Origin: Caulobacteraceae bacterium UBA5005
GTDB taxonomy: Bacteria > Pseudomonadota > Alphaproteobacteria > Caulobacterales > Caulobacteraceae
DNA length: 29,630 bases
NCBI GenBank assembly: GCA_002398405.1
Contig: DGYN01000136.1
Coordinates: 1 to 29,630, forward strand
Direction: 5' to 3'
The position numbers and the translations under genes were made by a program. The first letter of the stretch is position 1. Every line of letters begins with the position of its first letter. The notes under the pieces are model-generated. The model made no database searches, was not told the origin of the DNA, and saw only the letters and a list, made by a program, of their open reading frames with translations. Shown here one piece after another: positions 14,904 through 22,372 of this stretch.

Positions 14904-16976
14904 CTACTCTCCGAAGCTGTAGGTGTAGCGCAGGTGGAAGGTCCGGGGCACGCCGCGGTTTTCCGGATGGAAGCGGCCGATGGCGGGCGGGTCCACGGCC
15001 GTGCGAGCGATGCCCGTGGCGTAGGGTTCGTCCAAGGCGTTCTGCAGACGGGCCACGATCTTATGCTTCTGGTCCTCGTCCAGGTAGAGGTGGGCGGCCA
15101 GATCCAGCACATAGTAGTCCCCGAAGTTGACCTGTTCGCGCGGGAGCGACGGCACGCCTGAACCGGCCGGGGCGTTGAAGGCCCCCAAGGTGCGGAAGTT
15201 GTCGCCAACCCAAAGGCCCGTTCCTGACGCGCCCCATTTGCCGGACGGCGCCTCGTAGGAGAGGCCCGCCTTGGTGAAGGTCCTGGGGATGCGGTCGAGC
15301 TGCGGCGAGAAGCCGGCCGGCGGCGTGACGCCAACCGATTCGGCGTTGGTCGAGGTGAAGCTGACGTTCCAGCGCCAGTTGTCCGCCAGCTTGCCGGCGC
15401 CGAGTACTTCGAACCCGGTGAACTCGGCCTCGCCGAGATTGACGTAGGCCTCGCCGCTGTAATCCGGCAGGGCTTCGACCGCGTCAGGGACCAGCGCCGG
15501 ATCGTCGGAGAAGGTGATCAGGTCTTTTATGTTGCGCTTGAAGCCGGTGACCATCCATTCGAGGGAGTCATTGACCCGGCCGCCCAGCGAGACGTTGAAG
15601 TTCGTCCCCTCTTCCGGCCGCAGCGCCGGATTGCCGAAGGTTGAAAAGGGGTCGATGGCGAACAGGTTTTCGGCGGTCGGCAGGGTGAAGCTTGAGCCGA
15701 TATTGCCCTGAACAAAGACGCTGCCCGTGATGTCGAATCGGCCGTTGATGTTCCAGACCGTGGCGGTGTTCTCACCCGTCTGATTGTAGCGCACGCCCGC
15801 CGCGATGCGGTAGCGGTCCGAGAGGTCGTTGTTGGTGGCGACCTGGGCGAAGAAGGCGTGCACCTCTTCGGCGGTGGTGTCGATGATCAGGACCTCGTCG
15901 CGGGCCTCGTATTCCTGGAAGTCGTAGCCGGCCAGGAGGTCAAAACCGCCGACGGGGTATTTGGCGAGCGCGTTGATCCCCTGGTCCTTGTAGCCCCAGT
16001 AGAGGTTGTCGTCGGTGGTGGTCTGGATGACCGGGCTCGTCAGGCTGTTGACGATGGTCGTGTAGCGGCTGTCCCAATCGTGGTGATAGGCCTTGATGAA
16101 GAACTGCAGGCCTTCGTCCGGGGCGTAGTCGAGCTTCAGGCCGATGGTGTCCTCTTCCCGGGAGTTCTGAGAGAAGGCCACCCGGGTCGGCGAGGGATAG
16201 TCGAGATCGGCGTCGGTCCGGATCCACGAGGCGTTGAGGCTGAGGTTTTCGGACAGATCGATCCCGTATTTCAGGCCGCCAGACAGGACGTCATAGCCGC
16301 GATCGCGCATCGTAGCGCTGGGCTGGTAGGCGCTGAAGGACTCGAAACCGTCCGCCTCATCCTTGGTGGCGAAGGCGACGAACCGGTGCGGCCCGGACGA
16401 GCCGCGCACCAGGCCGTCGATGTGCAGGCTGTCGTTGGTGTCCCCGCCGAGGGTGACCTGGCCGTTGAAGGTGTCGGAGAAATCCCTGGTCACCACATTG
16501 ATGACGCCGGCGACCCCCTGAGTGCCGTAGAACAGGCCCTCGCCGCCTTTGAGGACCTCGATGCGCTCGATCATCGACGAAGGCAGGGTGTCGGACGGGG
16601 CGGTGGTCGAATAGAGGCGGTTGTTGATGCGGATGCCGTCGATGGTCCACAGCACATCCTGGGTGCGCGAGCCCTGCAGCGACAGATAGGAATAGCTGAA
16701 CGGCCCCGCCGTCGAGGCGATGTAGAGGCCGGGGACCTCCATCTGCAGGGCGGCGGCGACATCGGGATAGGATTTGTTCTGGATGACCTCCTCGCCGACA
16801 ATGACGAGGTCGTGGCCCTGACGGGAGAGCTCCAGGGGGACGGTCTGTTCGAGACTCCTGGTCGCGACCAGCAGTTCATCGACGCTGGTCGTCTGCTCGT
16901 CCTGAGCCTGGGCGGCGCCGGCGAACGACAGGCAAGCGAAAGCGGTCCCGCACAGGGCGAGATTTTTGATCGACAT
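14904..16976 (-). CDS. TonB-dependent outer-membrane receptor
   Basis: 690 residues with a signal peptide (SIKNLALCGTAFACLSFAGA, cleavage after AQA). The plug domain contains LQGSRTQDVLWTIDGIRINN and IERIEVLKGGEGLFYGTQGV, followed by a 22-strand barrel. FGNPALRPEEGTNFNVSLGG is the typical distal receptor motif, and the protein ends RYTYSFGE rather than in a terminal Phe. It imports a ligand through the outer membrane using TonB energy. ATG at 16976 is chosen because AGGGGAT sits about 6 nt upstream and the signal peptide begins directly after it; the frame open to 17009 is not needed. Linkage to a cytochrome c lipoprotein and a PepSY protein suggests an iron, heme or copper ligand rather than a sugar. 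Confidence 0.93.
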   Translation of the reverse strand: MSIKNLALCGTAFACLSFAGAAQAQDEQTTSVDELLVATRSLEQTVPLELSRQGHDLVIVGEEVIQNKSYPDVAAALQMEVPGLYIASTAGPFSYSYLSLQGSRTQDVLWTIDGIRINNRLYSTTAPSDTLPSSMIERIEVLKGGEGLFYGTQGVAGVINVVTRDFSDTFNGQVTLGGDTNDSLHIDGLVRGSSGPHRFVAFATKDEADGFESFSAYQPSATMRDRGYDVLSGGLKYGIDLSENLSLNASWIRTDADLDYPSPTRVAFSQNSREEDTIGLKLDYAPDEGLQFFIKAYHHDWDSRYTTIVNSLTSPVIQTTTDDNLYWGYKDQGINALAKYPVGGFDLLAGYDFQEYEARDEVLIIDTTAEEVHAFFAQVATNNDLSDRYRIAAGVRYNQTGENTATVWNINGRFDITGSVFVQGNIGSSFTLPTAENLFAIDPFSTFGNPALRPEEGTNFNVSLGGRVNDSLEWMVTGFKRNIKDLITFSDDPALVPDAVEALPDYSGEAYVNLGEAEFTGFEVLGAGKLADNWRWNVSFTSTNAESVGVTPPAGFSPQLDRIPRTFTKAGLSYEAPSGKWGASGTGLWVGDNFRTLGAFNAPAGSGVPSLPREQVNFGDYYVLDLAAHLYLDEDQKHKIVARLQNALDEPYATGIARTAVDPPAIGRFHPENRGVPRTFHLRYTYSFGE

Positions 16977-17030
16977 TGAAGATCCCCTGTTTTGATCCGC
17001 CGCGATCACCTCGGGCGGTTTGGTCTGGCC

Positions 17031-17582
17031 CTATTTCGGCGGTTCGGCCGGCACTTTCATGAGGGTCGCGCCCTTGTCCTTCGGCGCCACTTCCGGCAGG
17101 GGCGCGAAGGTCGCGTCCCGTTCCTCCGGCGGAAGCTTGGGCAGCAGATATTTGGCGTGGCAGGCGACGCAGGCCTCGTACATCTTGCCGCCGGTATCGA
17201 ACATCTTCTGCTCGTCCCGGTCGATGACCGCCTGACGGGACTCCATGCTGGCGTCATAGAGCTGCTTGGCGATCTTCATCCAGTCGCCGTCATCCTCGCG
17301 GCGGCCCGGCAACATCAGAAGATTCGCGCCCTCGGCCACGGTGACCGCGCCGGTTTCCGCCGCCAGCCAGCCTTCCTCGGTGGTCGGCAGGCGGTTGTGG
17401 GTGCCCGTTTCATCGTCCACCCAGCCGGTTGTCCGCCAGAAGGTCCAGGCCGCCGGGTCGATCACGTGACCCATCAGCTCCTTCATCGGCAGATCGATCT
17501 GGTAGGGCTGTTCCTTGGTGCATGCGCCAAGCGCCAGGGTGGCGGCGGCGGCGAGAGCGATGGTGAAGGTGCGATTACGCAA
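17031..17582 (-). CDS. Lipoprotein with one c-type heme motif
   Basis: 183 residues when started at TTG 17582. AAGGGG lies 6 nt before this TTG and the lipoprotein signal RNRTFTIALAAAATLALGAC begins immediately, with acylated Cys21. A longer TTG start at 17612 would bury the signal peptide. One heme c site, C138-V-A-C141-H142 (YEACVACHAKY), is followed by a proline-rich tail. A mostly helical domain precedes it (KIAKQLYDASMESRQAVIDR), reminiscent of cytochrome c prime, where the heme motif is also near the end. It is 54 nt upstream of the TonB receptor in the same direction and is probably the first gene of the operon. It may pass electrons to reduce an imported metal; that role is inference. 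Confidence 0.78.
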   Translation of the reverse strand: MRNRTFTIALAAAATLALGACTKEQPYQIDLPMKELMGHVIDPAAWTFWRTTGWVDDETGTHNRLPTTEEGWLAAETGAVTVAEGANLLMLPGRREDDGDWMKIAKQLYDASMESRQAVIDRDEQKMFDTGGKMYEACVACHAKYLLPKLPPEERDATFAPLPEVAPKDKGATLMKVPAEPPK

Positions 17583-17666
17583 GGCGAACCCCTTTTCGAT
17601 GCTTAAGTCCAAATAGGCCCCCCACGCGGGCCGCGTCTTGTTATTTACCGTTTCTGTGGGGAGTTA

Positions 17667-17684
17667 CGAAACGTTACGTTTGCG
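17667..17684. promoter_or_regulatory. Dyad in the divergent region ahead of the cytochrome operon
   Basis: CGAAACG, a TTA spacer, then CGTTTGCG gives an imperfect palindrome about 85 nt upstream of the cytochrome start on the minus strand and about 60 nt upstream of the candidate small RNA on the plus strand. It could be an operator for either transcript. There is no match to a regulator I know. Confidence 0.3.
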
Positions 17685-17700
17685 AATGCACCGGCGCGGC

Positions 17701-17816
17701 CGCGTCCCGTTCACACTTGGTTAACCACGATGGCGCAAGTTGGCGGCGTCTTCTCTGAAGACACCCCACCATCACCGACTCTTAAAGGCCCGGCCTTCTT
17801 GCCGGGCTCTTTTTTT
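17701..17816 (+). ncRNA. Candidate small RNA (start uncertain)
   Basis: On the plus strand a perfect 6-bp hairpin (GTCTTC-TCT-GAAGAC, 17748-17762) is followed by an unpaired C-rich linker (ACCCCACCATCACC) and then a strong intrinsic terminator (17788-17816). No protein gene lies upstream on this strand, since the nearest upstream gene points the other way, so the terminator has no other obvious client. Hairpin, C-rich single strand and terminator is a common trans-acting sRNA layout in alphaproteobacteria. The 5' end is not determined; 17701 is a placeholder. A 47-codon frame from 17730 runs through the terminator and is unlikely to be the product. Confidence 0.35.
17788..17816 (+). terminator. 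Rho-independent terminator
   Basis: GCCCGGC (17788-17794), a six-base loop CTTCTT, GCCGGGC (17801-17807), then TCTTTTTTT. This is a strong, perfectly paired stem with a clear T-run on the plus strand. It ends 57 nt before tRNA-Asn. Confidence 0.85.
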
Positions 17817-17873
17817 GTGTGTTGGCAAAGGCGGCCATACCATCGTATAGCCGCCCTCCTTCGAGCGACCTGA

Positions 17874-17948
17874 TCCGCGGTAGCTCAGTGGTAGAGCAGC
17901 CGGCTGTTAACCGGCTGGTCGTAGGTTCGAATCCTACCCGCGGAGCCA
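17874..17948 (+). tRNA. tRNA-Asn (GTT)
   Basis: Acceptor TCCGCGG (17874-17880) pairs with CCGCGGA (17938-17944). D arm AGCTCAGTGGTAGAGC is present. Anticodon stem GCCGG/CCGGC encloses loop CTGTTAA with anticodon GTT at 17906-17908. T arm GTAGG-TTCGAAT-CCTAC follows. Discriminator G is at 17945 and CCA is encoded at 17946-17948. Confidence 0.98.
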
Positions 17949-17981
17949 CTCGCCCCACCTTTCGGTGATGCAGGGGCGTCG

Positions 17982-18731
17982 ATGACCGGAATCATCCATC
18001 GCGAAAAGATCGGCGACCACGTTCAGGTCCTGACGATCGACAATCCCCCCATGAACCCCATGGGCCAGGCGATGCGCGAGCAGTTCATCGCCGCGCTGGA
18101 CGAGGTTGAGGCCGATCCTGCGCTTCGCGTCATCCTGTTGACCGGCAAAGGCAAGGCCTTCTGCGCGGGCGATGATCTCAAGGACGAGCCGGCCAAGGGC
18201 GGGCCCGCCGGGTTCGCGGCCATGCTGGAGCGGCTGGACGCCACCAAGGCGCCGATCGTGGCGGCCATCAACGGCTGGTGCATCGGCGGCGGGTTCGAGC
18301 TGGCCTTGGCCTGCGATATCCGCGTGGCGTCGACGCAGGCGAGATTCACCGCCGCCGGGGTCAATATGGGCCTGATGGCCAGCGCCTATCGCCTGCCCCG
18401 CCTGATCGGCGTATCGCGGGCCAAGGCCATGCTGCTGACCGGCGAGCCGGTGGATGCGGCCACCGCCGAGCGCTACGGCCTAGTCACCGGCCTGCATGAA
18501 CCGGACGCATTGATGGACGCGGCGGTGGCGCTGTCGGTCCGGATCGCCTCGCGCGCGCCGCTGTCGGTCGAAGCGACCAAGCTGGTGGCGGGCCGGGCGG
18601 TGGACATGGGGCCGGGCGAGGCCGCCGTGGTGCAGGGCCAAATCCTGCCCAAGCTCCGCGCCAGCGCAGACCACGCCGAAGCCGTCGCCGCTTTCCGCGA
18701 GAAGCGCGACCCGGTGTTCACGAGGCGCTGA
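17982..18731 (+). CDS. Enoyl-CoA hydratase/isomerase (crotonase) family protein
   Basis: 249 residues of the crotonase fold, whose members stabilise acyl-CoA enolates in the oxyanion hole formed at KGKAFCAGDDLKD and NGWCIGGGFELALACD. Catalytic Glu106 (GGGFELALACD) is present. The second glutamate of true hydratases (PEVxLGL) is replaced by Gly126 in TAAGVNMGLM, so ordinary hydratase chemistry is doubtful and isomerase, hydrolase or decarboxylase-like activity is possible. AGGGGC precedes the ATG by 5 nt. It opens a tight run of acyl-CoA genes (VOC, acyl-CoA ligase, CoA transferase), with only 3 nt to the next start. The tRNA-Asn gene upstream ends 33 nt away. Confidence 0.87.
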   Translation: MTGIIHREKIGDHVQVLTIDNPPMNPMGQAMREQFIAALDEVEADPALRVILLTGKGKAFCAGDDLKDEPAKGGPAGFAAMLERLDATKAPIVAAINGWCIGGGFELALACDIRVASTQARFTAAGVNMGLMASAYRLPRLIGVSRAKAMLLTGEPVDAATAERYGLVTGLHEPDALMDAAVALSVRIASRAPLSVEATKLVAGRAVDMGPGEAAVVQGQILPKLRASADHAEAVAAFREKRDPVFTRR

Positions 18732-18734
18732 GAC

Positions 18735-19118
18735 GTGCGCCGCCTTGCCCTGATCACCGTGCTGGTCCCGGACTATGACGAGGCGATCGCCTATTTCACC
18801 GGCGTGCTCGGCTTTTCGCTGGTCGAGGACACGCCGCAGTCGGAAACCAAGCGCTGGGTGGTGGTGAGCCCGGGCGAGGGCTGCGGCCTGCTGATCGCCA
18901 AAGCGACGACGCCCGCGCAGACGGCGGCGATCGGCCGGCAGGCGGGGGACCGGGTCGCGCTTTTCCTGCACACCGGCGACATCGTTCGCGACCACGCGGC
19001 CTTTAGCGAAAAGGGCGTGGTGTTCGAGGGGCCGCTGCGGGAGGAGGACTACGGCAGGGTGACGGTGTTTCGTGACCTCTATGGCAACCGCTGGGACCTG
19101 ATAGAACCACGGCCATGA
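18735..19118 (+). CDS. VOC-superfamily (glyoxalase-like) protein
   Basis: 127 residues, GTG start. RRLALITVLVPDYDEAIAYF is the first beta-alpha unit, and VTVFRDLYGNRWDLIEP the last strand with its conserved Glu-containing closing motif. The middle RVALFLHTGDIVRDH supplies the usual third-strand histidine position. The fold covers metal-dependent lyases, isomerases and dioxygenases as well as resistance proteins; methylmalonyl-CoA epimerase belongs to the same fold, and with acyl-CoA neighbours such a role is conceivable but unproven. It sits between the crotonase and the CoA ligase, and its TGA overlaps the ligase ATG (ATGA, 19115-19118), implying translational coupling. Confidence 0.85.
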   Translation: MRRLALITVLVPDYDEAIAYFTGVLGFSLVEDTPQSETKRWVVVSPGEGCGLLIAKATTPAQTAAIGRQAGDRVALFLHTGDIVRDHAAFSEKGVVFEGPLREEDYGRVTVFRDLYGNRWDLIEPRP

Positions 19119-20506
19119 GCGGCAATCTCTACGACCTCCTCGCCTCGCGGTTTCCGGCGGACCGCTGCCAGCCGGCCTTCATCGAGGCCCATCGCACGGT
19201 CAGCTACGGCGACTTTGAAGCGGGCATCGGGCGGATCGCCGCTCTGCTGCGCTCGCGCGGCGTCGGGTTTGGCGACCGGGTCTGTGTTCAGGCCCCCAAG
19301 ACCGTGGAGATGATCGAGCTCTATCTGGCGACGCTGAAGATCGGGGCGGTCTTCGTGCCGCTGAACAACGCCTACACCAAGAGCGAGATCGAGTATTTCC
19401 TGGGGGATGCGGAGCCCTCCCTGTTCGTCGAGGACTGCGTGGCCCTGGCCGCCGAGGCGGCGGAGCTTGAGCCGCTGAGCGAGACCGCGCCAACCAAGGC
19501 GAGCGACCTTGCTTCCCTGATCTATACCTCCGGCACCACGGGCCGCTCGAAGGGGGCGATGCTGAGCCACGGGGCGCTGGCGGCCAATGCGCTGGCCCTG
19601 CACAAGGCCTGGGGATTCCGGGAGGGCGACGTTTTGCTGCACGCCCTGCCGATCTTCCATGTGCATGGGCTGTTCATTTCCCTGCATTGCATCCTTTTGA
19701 ACGGCGGGCCGTCGATCTGGCATGCGAAGTTCGACGATGCGGCGGTGCTGGCCGACCTGCCGCGCGCCACGGTGCTGATGGGGGTGCCGACGTTTTACAC
19801 GCGGCTGCTGGCCAATCCGGGTTTCACGAAAGACGCGACGAAATCGATCCGCGTTTTCATCTGCGGCTCGGCGCCCCTGCTGCCGTCGACCTTCGCCGAG
19901 TTCGAGGAGCGCACCGGCCAGCGCATCCTGGAGCGCTATGGGATGAGCGAGGCGGCGATCATCACCTCCAATCCTCTGGAGGGGGAGCGCATCGCCGGCA
20001 GCGTCGGCTATCCCCTGCCCGGCGTCGACTTAAGGATCGAGGATGGCGGCGTCATCGCCATCAAGGGGCCGAGCGTGTTTTCCGGCTATTGGCGCAATCC
20101 AGCCAAGACCGCCGAGGACTTCACCGCCGAGGGCTATTTCCTGACCGGCGATGTCGGCCGCACCGATCCGGACGGGCGGGTTTGGATCAGCGGCCGGGCC
20201 AAGGACCTGATCATTTCCGGCGGTTTCAACGTCTATCCCAAGGAGATTGAGCTCCTGATCGACGAAATGCCCGGCGTCACCGAAAGCGCGGTGATCGGCG
20301 TGCCGCATCCCGACTTTGGCGAAGCGGTGGTGGCGGTGATCACCGGCGATGCGGACGCCGACGCCATCATCGCCGCCGCCAAGGCCAATCTCGCCGCCTT
20401 CAAGGCCCCCAAGCGGGTGTTCGTGGTCGACGATCTGCCGCGCAACGCCATGGGCAAGGTGATGAAGAACAAGCTTCGCGACACCTACGCCGGGACCTTT
20501 GCGTGA
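19115..20506 (+). CDS. Malonyl-CoA synthetase-like acyl-CoA ligase (ANL superfamily)
   Basis: 463 residues. ANL ligases adenylate a carboxylate with ATP and transfer it to CoA. The P-loop is YTSGTTGRSKGAM, A5 is ERYGMSEAAIITSN, A7 is GYFLTGDVGRTDPDGRVW, A8 is SGRAKDLIISGGFNVYPKE, and the catalytic lysine lies in PRNAMGKVMK. LLHALPIFHVHGLFISLHC and the NPLEGERIAGSVGYPLPGV segment fit the MatB (malonyl-CoA synthetase) branch closely. It is some 40 residues shorter than usual MatB, with the deletion before the P-loop. Product would be malonyl- or methylmalonyl-CoA. It overlaps both neighbours by 4 nt (ATGA before, GTGA after). Confidence 0.85.
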   Translation: MSGNLYDLLASRFPADRCQPAFIEAHRTVSYGDFEAGIGRIAALLRSRGVGFGDRVCVQAPKTVEMIELYLATLKIGAVFVPLNNAYTKSEIEYFLGDAEPSLFVEDCVALAAEAAELEPLSETAPTKASDLASLIYTSGTTGRSKGAMLSHGALAANALALHKAWGFREGDVLLHALPIFHVHGLFISLHCILLNGGPSIWHAKFDDAAVLADLPRATVLMGVPTFYTRLLANPGFTKDATKSIRVFICGSAPLLPSTFAEFEERTGQRILERYGMSEAAIITSNPLEGERIAGSVGYPLPGVDLRIEDGGVIAIKGPSVFSGYWRNPAKTAEDFTAEGYFLTGDVGRTDPDGRVWISGRAKDLIISGGFNVYPKEIELLIDEMPGVTESAVIGVPHPDFGEAVVAVITGDADADAIIAAAKANLAAFKAPKRVFVVDDLPRNAMGKVMKNKLRDTYAGTFA

Positions 20507-21666
20507 GCCTGCCGCTCGCCCGCTTCAAGGTCCTGGACCTGACGCGGGTCAGGGCCGGTCCGACAGCGGTGAGGCAGTTCGCCGACTGGGGCGCGGACGT
20601 TGTCATGGTCGAAAGCCGCGACGGCAAGGGAGCGGTGGGACAGCGCGACCGGTCGGACTTCCAGAACCTGCACCGCAACAAGCGCAGCATCTGCCTTGAT
20701 TTGAAATCAGCGGCGGGGCGTGAGGTGTTCCTGCGTATGGCGGCGACAGCCGATGTGGTGTTCGAAAACTACCGGCCGGACGTGAAGCGGCGGTTGAAGA
20801 TCGACTATCCGGCCTTAAAGGCGATCAATCCGCGCCTGGTCTATGTGTCGATCTCAGGGTTCGGCGATGATGGTCCCTATGCGGACCGGCCGGGACTGGA
20901 CCAGATCGCCCAGGGCATGGGCGGACTGATGTCGGTGACCGGCCTCCCGGGCCAGGGCCCGATGCGGGCCGGGATCGCGGTGGCGGACCTGTCGGCGGGC
21001 CTGTTCGCGGCGCTGGGGGCGATGACGGCGCTTCTGGAGCGCGAGGTCACCGGCGAGGGGCGCTGGATCAAGACCTCCCTCCTCCAGGCCCAGGTGGCCA
21101 TGCTCGACTTCCAGGCGGCCCGCTGGCTGATGGAGGGGGAGATCCCCGGCCAGACCGGCAACGACCATCCTACCGCCGCGCCCATGGGACTGGTGGCGAC
21201 CTCCGACGGGGTCATTAACCTGGCCGCGGTCGGCCAGCCGATGTTCGAGGACCTGTGCGCGGCGCTGGGCCTATCGCACCTGGTGGAGGACGAGCGGTTC
21301 ACGCCCAAGGTCCGGCACAGGAACCGGGCGGCCTTGAACGCTGAAATCGAGGCCGTCACCAAAACCAAGTCCACGCAGCATTGGGTGGACCTCTTCAACG
21401 ACGCGGGCGTCCCCTGCGGGCCAGTCAACCGCATCGACCAGGTCTTCGCCGACCCGCAGGTCGAGCACCTGAACATGGCCCGCGACGTGGTTCACCCGCG
21501 AATGGGGACGATCACCCTGGTCGGCCAGGCGATCGACATCGACGGGGTGGACGGCGCCTTGCGCAGCGCAGCGCCGGAGCCGGGACAGCACAAGCGGGAG
21601 GTGCTGGCGGATTATGGGTTTTCGGACGATGAGATCGAGGCGTTGATAGCGGACGGCGTCCTCTAG
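20503..21666 (+). CDS. CaiB/BaiF-family (class III) CoA transferase
   Basis: 387 residues, GTG start overlapping the ligase stop as GTGA. Family III CoA transferases move CoA between carboxylic acids through a Asp-bound anhydride/thioester. The N-terminal motif FKVLDLTRVRAGPTAVRQFADWGADV, NKRSICLDLKSAAGREVFLR and ISGFGDDGPYADRPGLDQIAQ are diagnostic, with catalytic Asp133 in RPGLDQIAQGMGG. The C-terminal half keeps VPCGPVNRIDQVFADPQV. Together with the ligase and crotonase it implies an organic-acid or acyl-CoA degradation route. Its TAG stop shares CTAG (21663-21666) with the convergent dioxygenase. Confidence 0.92.
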   Translation: MSLPLARFKVLDLTRVRAGPTAVRQFADWGADVVMVESRDGKGAVGQRDRSDFQNLHRNKRSICLDLKSAAGREVFLRMAATADVVFENYRPDVKRRLKIDYPALKAINPRLVYVSISGFGDDGPYADRPGLDQIAQGMGGLMSVTGLPGQGPMRAGIAVADLSAGLFAALGAMTALLEREVTGEGRWIKTSLLQAQVAMLDFQAARWLMEGEIPGQTGNDHPTAAPMGLVATSDGVINLAAVGQPMFEDLCAALGLSHLVEDERFTPKVRHRNRAALNAEIEAVTKTKSTQHWVDLFNDAGVPCGPVNRIDQVFADPQVEHLNMARDVVHPRMGTITLVGQAIDIDGVDGALRSAAPEPGQHKREVLADYGFSDDEIEALIADGVL

Positions 21667-22280
21667 GCCGGATGGCGCTCCAGGCGGATGTCGCGGGCTC
21701 CAGTCCAGACGCCTTGTGGGGTGCGAGTCAGTCGGACGATGCCGCTGCCGCCGCGCAGATCCTGCTTGCGGAGGTAGCTGGCGTCGACCATCGCCTCACC
21801 CTGGAACACGACGTTGTCGATCCAGTAGGGGCGGCGGCCGGGTTCGAAGACGGTCATGTGGATGTGGGCCGCCTCGGCGCGCGACGGGTATATGCCGGGC
21901 TTGATGGTGTGGAAGGCGTAGCGGCCCTCCCGGTCGGTAGTGACCGAGCCGCGCAGGCGGATGCGCTGGACGCCCTCAGGATCGGCGACGCGCTCATAGA
22001 TTCCCCCAGCATTGGTCTGGTAGGCGGCGATCATCACGCCTGCGACCGGGACGCCCCGATCCCAGGAGAGAACGCGGCCGGTCAGGATGAAGCGCTCGCC
22101 GGGTTCATTTTCCGGGGCCATGCGGCCGCTGGCGGGAAGGCCGGCGGCGGTGAATTCGGGGACGGGGTCCCTGCCCCCTTCCCAGCCATAGAGGTCAGGG
22201 CGGATGTGGCCGGGTTTGGCGAAGGCCGGGCGGGCGAGCATGACGGCGCCGGCGGCGGTGAGGCTTCGACGGGTGAGCAT
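21663..22280 (-). CDS. Exported intradiol ring-cleavage dioxygenase-like protein
   Basis: 205 residues. It resembles the beta subunit of protocatechuate 3,4-dioxygenase and related Fe(III) enzymes that split catechols between the hydroxyls. Visible ligand motifs are Tyr in GGIYERV, Tyr in KPGIYPSR and the His-x-His pair in AAHIHMTVF. The N-terminus LTRRSLTAAGAVMLARPAFA has a twin-arginine-type signal, so the protein probably folds in the cytoplasm and is exported, unlike classical cytoplasmic catechol dioxygenases. Start 22280 is chosen for GGAGAT 7 nt upstream; the longer frame to 22343 would cross the operator. A TTACGCGCGTAA palindrome lies about 20 nt upstream. The true substrate is unknown. 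Confidence 0.85.
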   Translation of the reverse strand: MLTRRSLTAAGAVMLARPAFAKPGHIRPDLYGWEGGRDPVPEFTAAGLPASGRMAPENEPGERFILTGRVLSWDRGVPVAGVMIAAYQTNAGGIYERVADPEGVQRIRLRGSVTTDREGRYAFHTIKPGIYPSRAEAAHIHMTVFEPGRRPYWIDNVVFQGEAMVDASYLRKQDLRGGSGIVRLTRTPQGVWTGARDIRLERHPA

Positions 22281-22299
22281 GGCGGATCTCCGAGGATTT

Positions 22300-22313
22300 A
22301 TTACGCGCGTAAT
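22300..22313. promoter_or_regulatory. Predicted BlaI-type operator before the dioxygenase gene
   Basis: ATTACGCGCGTAAT is a perfect 14-bp palindrome 20 nt upstream of the dioxygenase ATG. Its 12-bp core is identical to the palindrome at 23961-23972 and matches 22351-22362 except at the centre. The shape (TTAC half-sites around a short centre) resembles the known BlaI/MecI operators, which have TACA/TGTA half-sites. A TAATAA (minus strand, 22303-22298) could be the -10, but no good -35 is visible. Confidence 0.65.
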
Positions 22314-22336
22314 TTTTCTAGAGCGCCCGGTCCGCG

Positions 22337-22365
22337 TTGACAAGATTTTATTACGTCCGTAAATT
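22337..22365 (+). promoter_or_regulatory. Repressor-gene promoter with embedded operator
   Basis: A consensus -35 TTGACA (22337-22342), a 17-nt spacer and -10 TAAATT (22360-22365) precede the repressor ATG at 22373. The palindrome TTACGTCCGTAA (22351-22362) covers the spacer and the start of the -10, so bound repressor would block polymerase, giving autoregulation. Transcription would start about 7 nt past the -10, that is at or next to the A of the AUG, and no ribosome binding site is present. This points to a leaderless mRNA. Confidence 0.7.
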
Positions 22366-22372
22366 TGTTTGC

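Noticed and set aside
15858..16979. Plus-strand open frame of 373 codons inside the TonB receptor
   Set aside because: Antisense shadow of a receptor with clear plug and barrel motifs. The same applies to similar long antisense frames at 719-1633, 2244-2861, 24982-26169 and 27061-28155.
17730..17873. 47-codon frame in the candidate small-RNA region
   Set aside because: It has no ribosome binding site and reads straight through a strong terminator.
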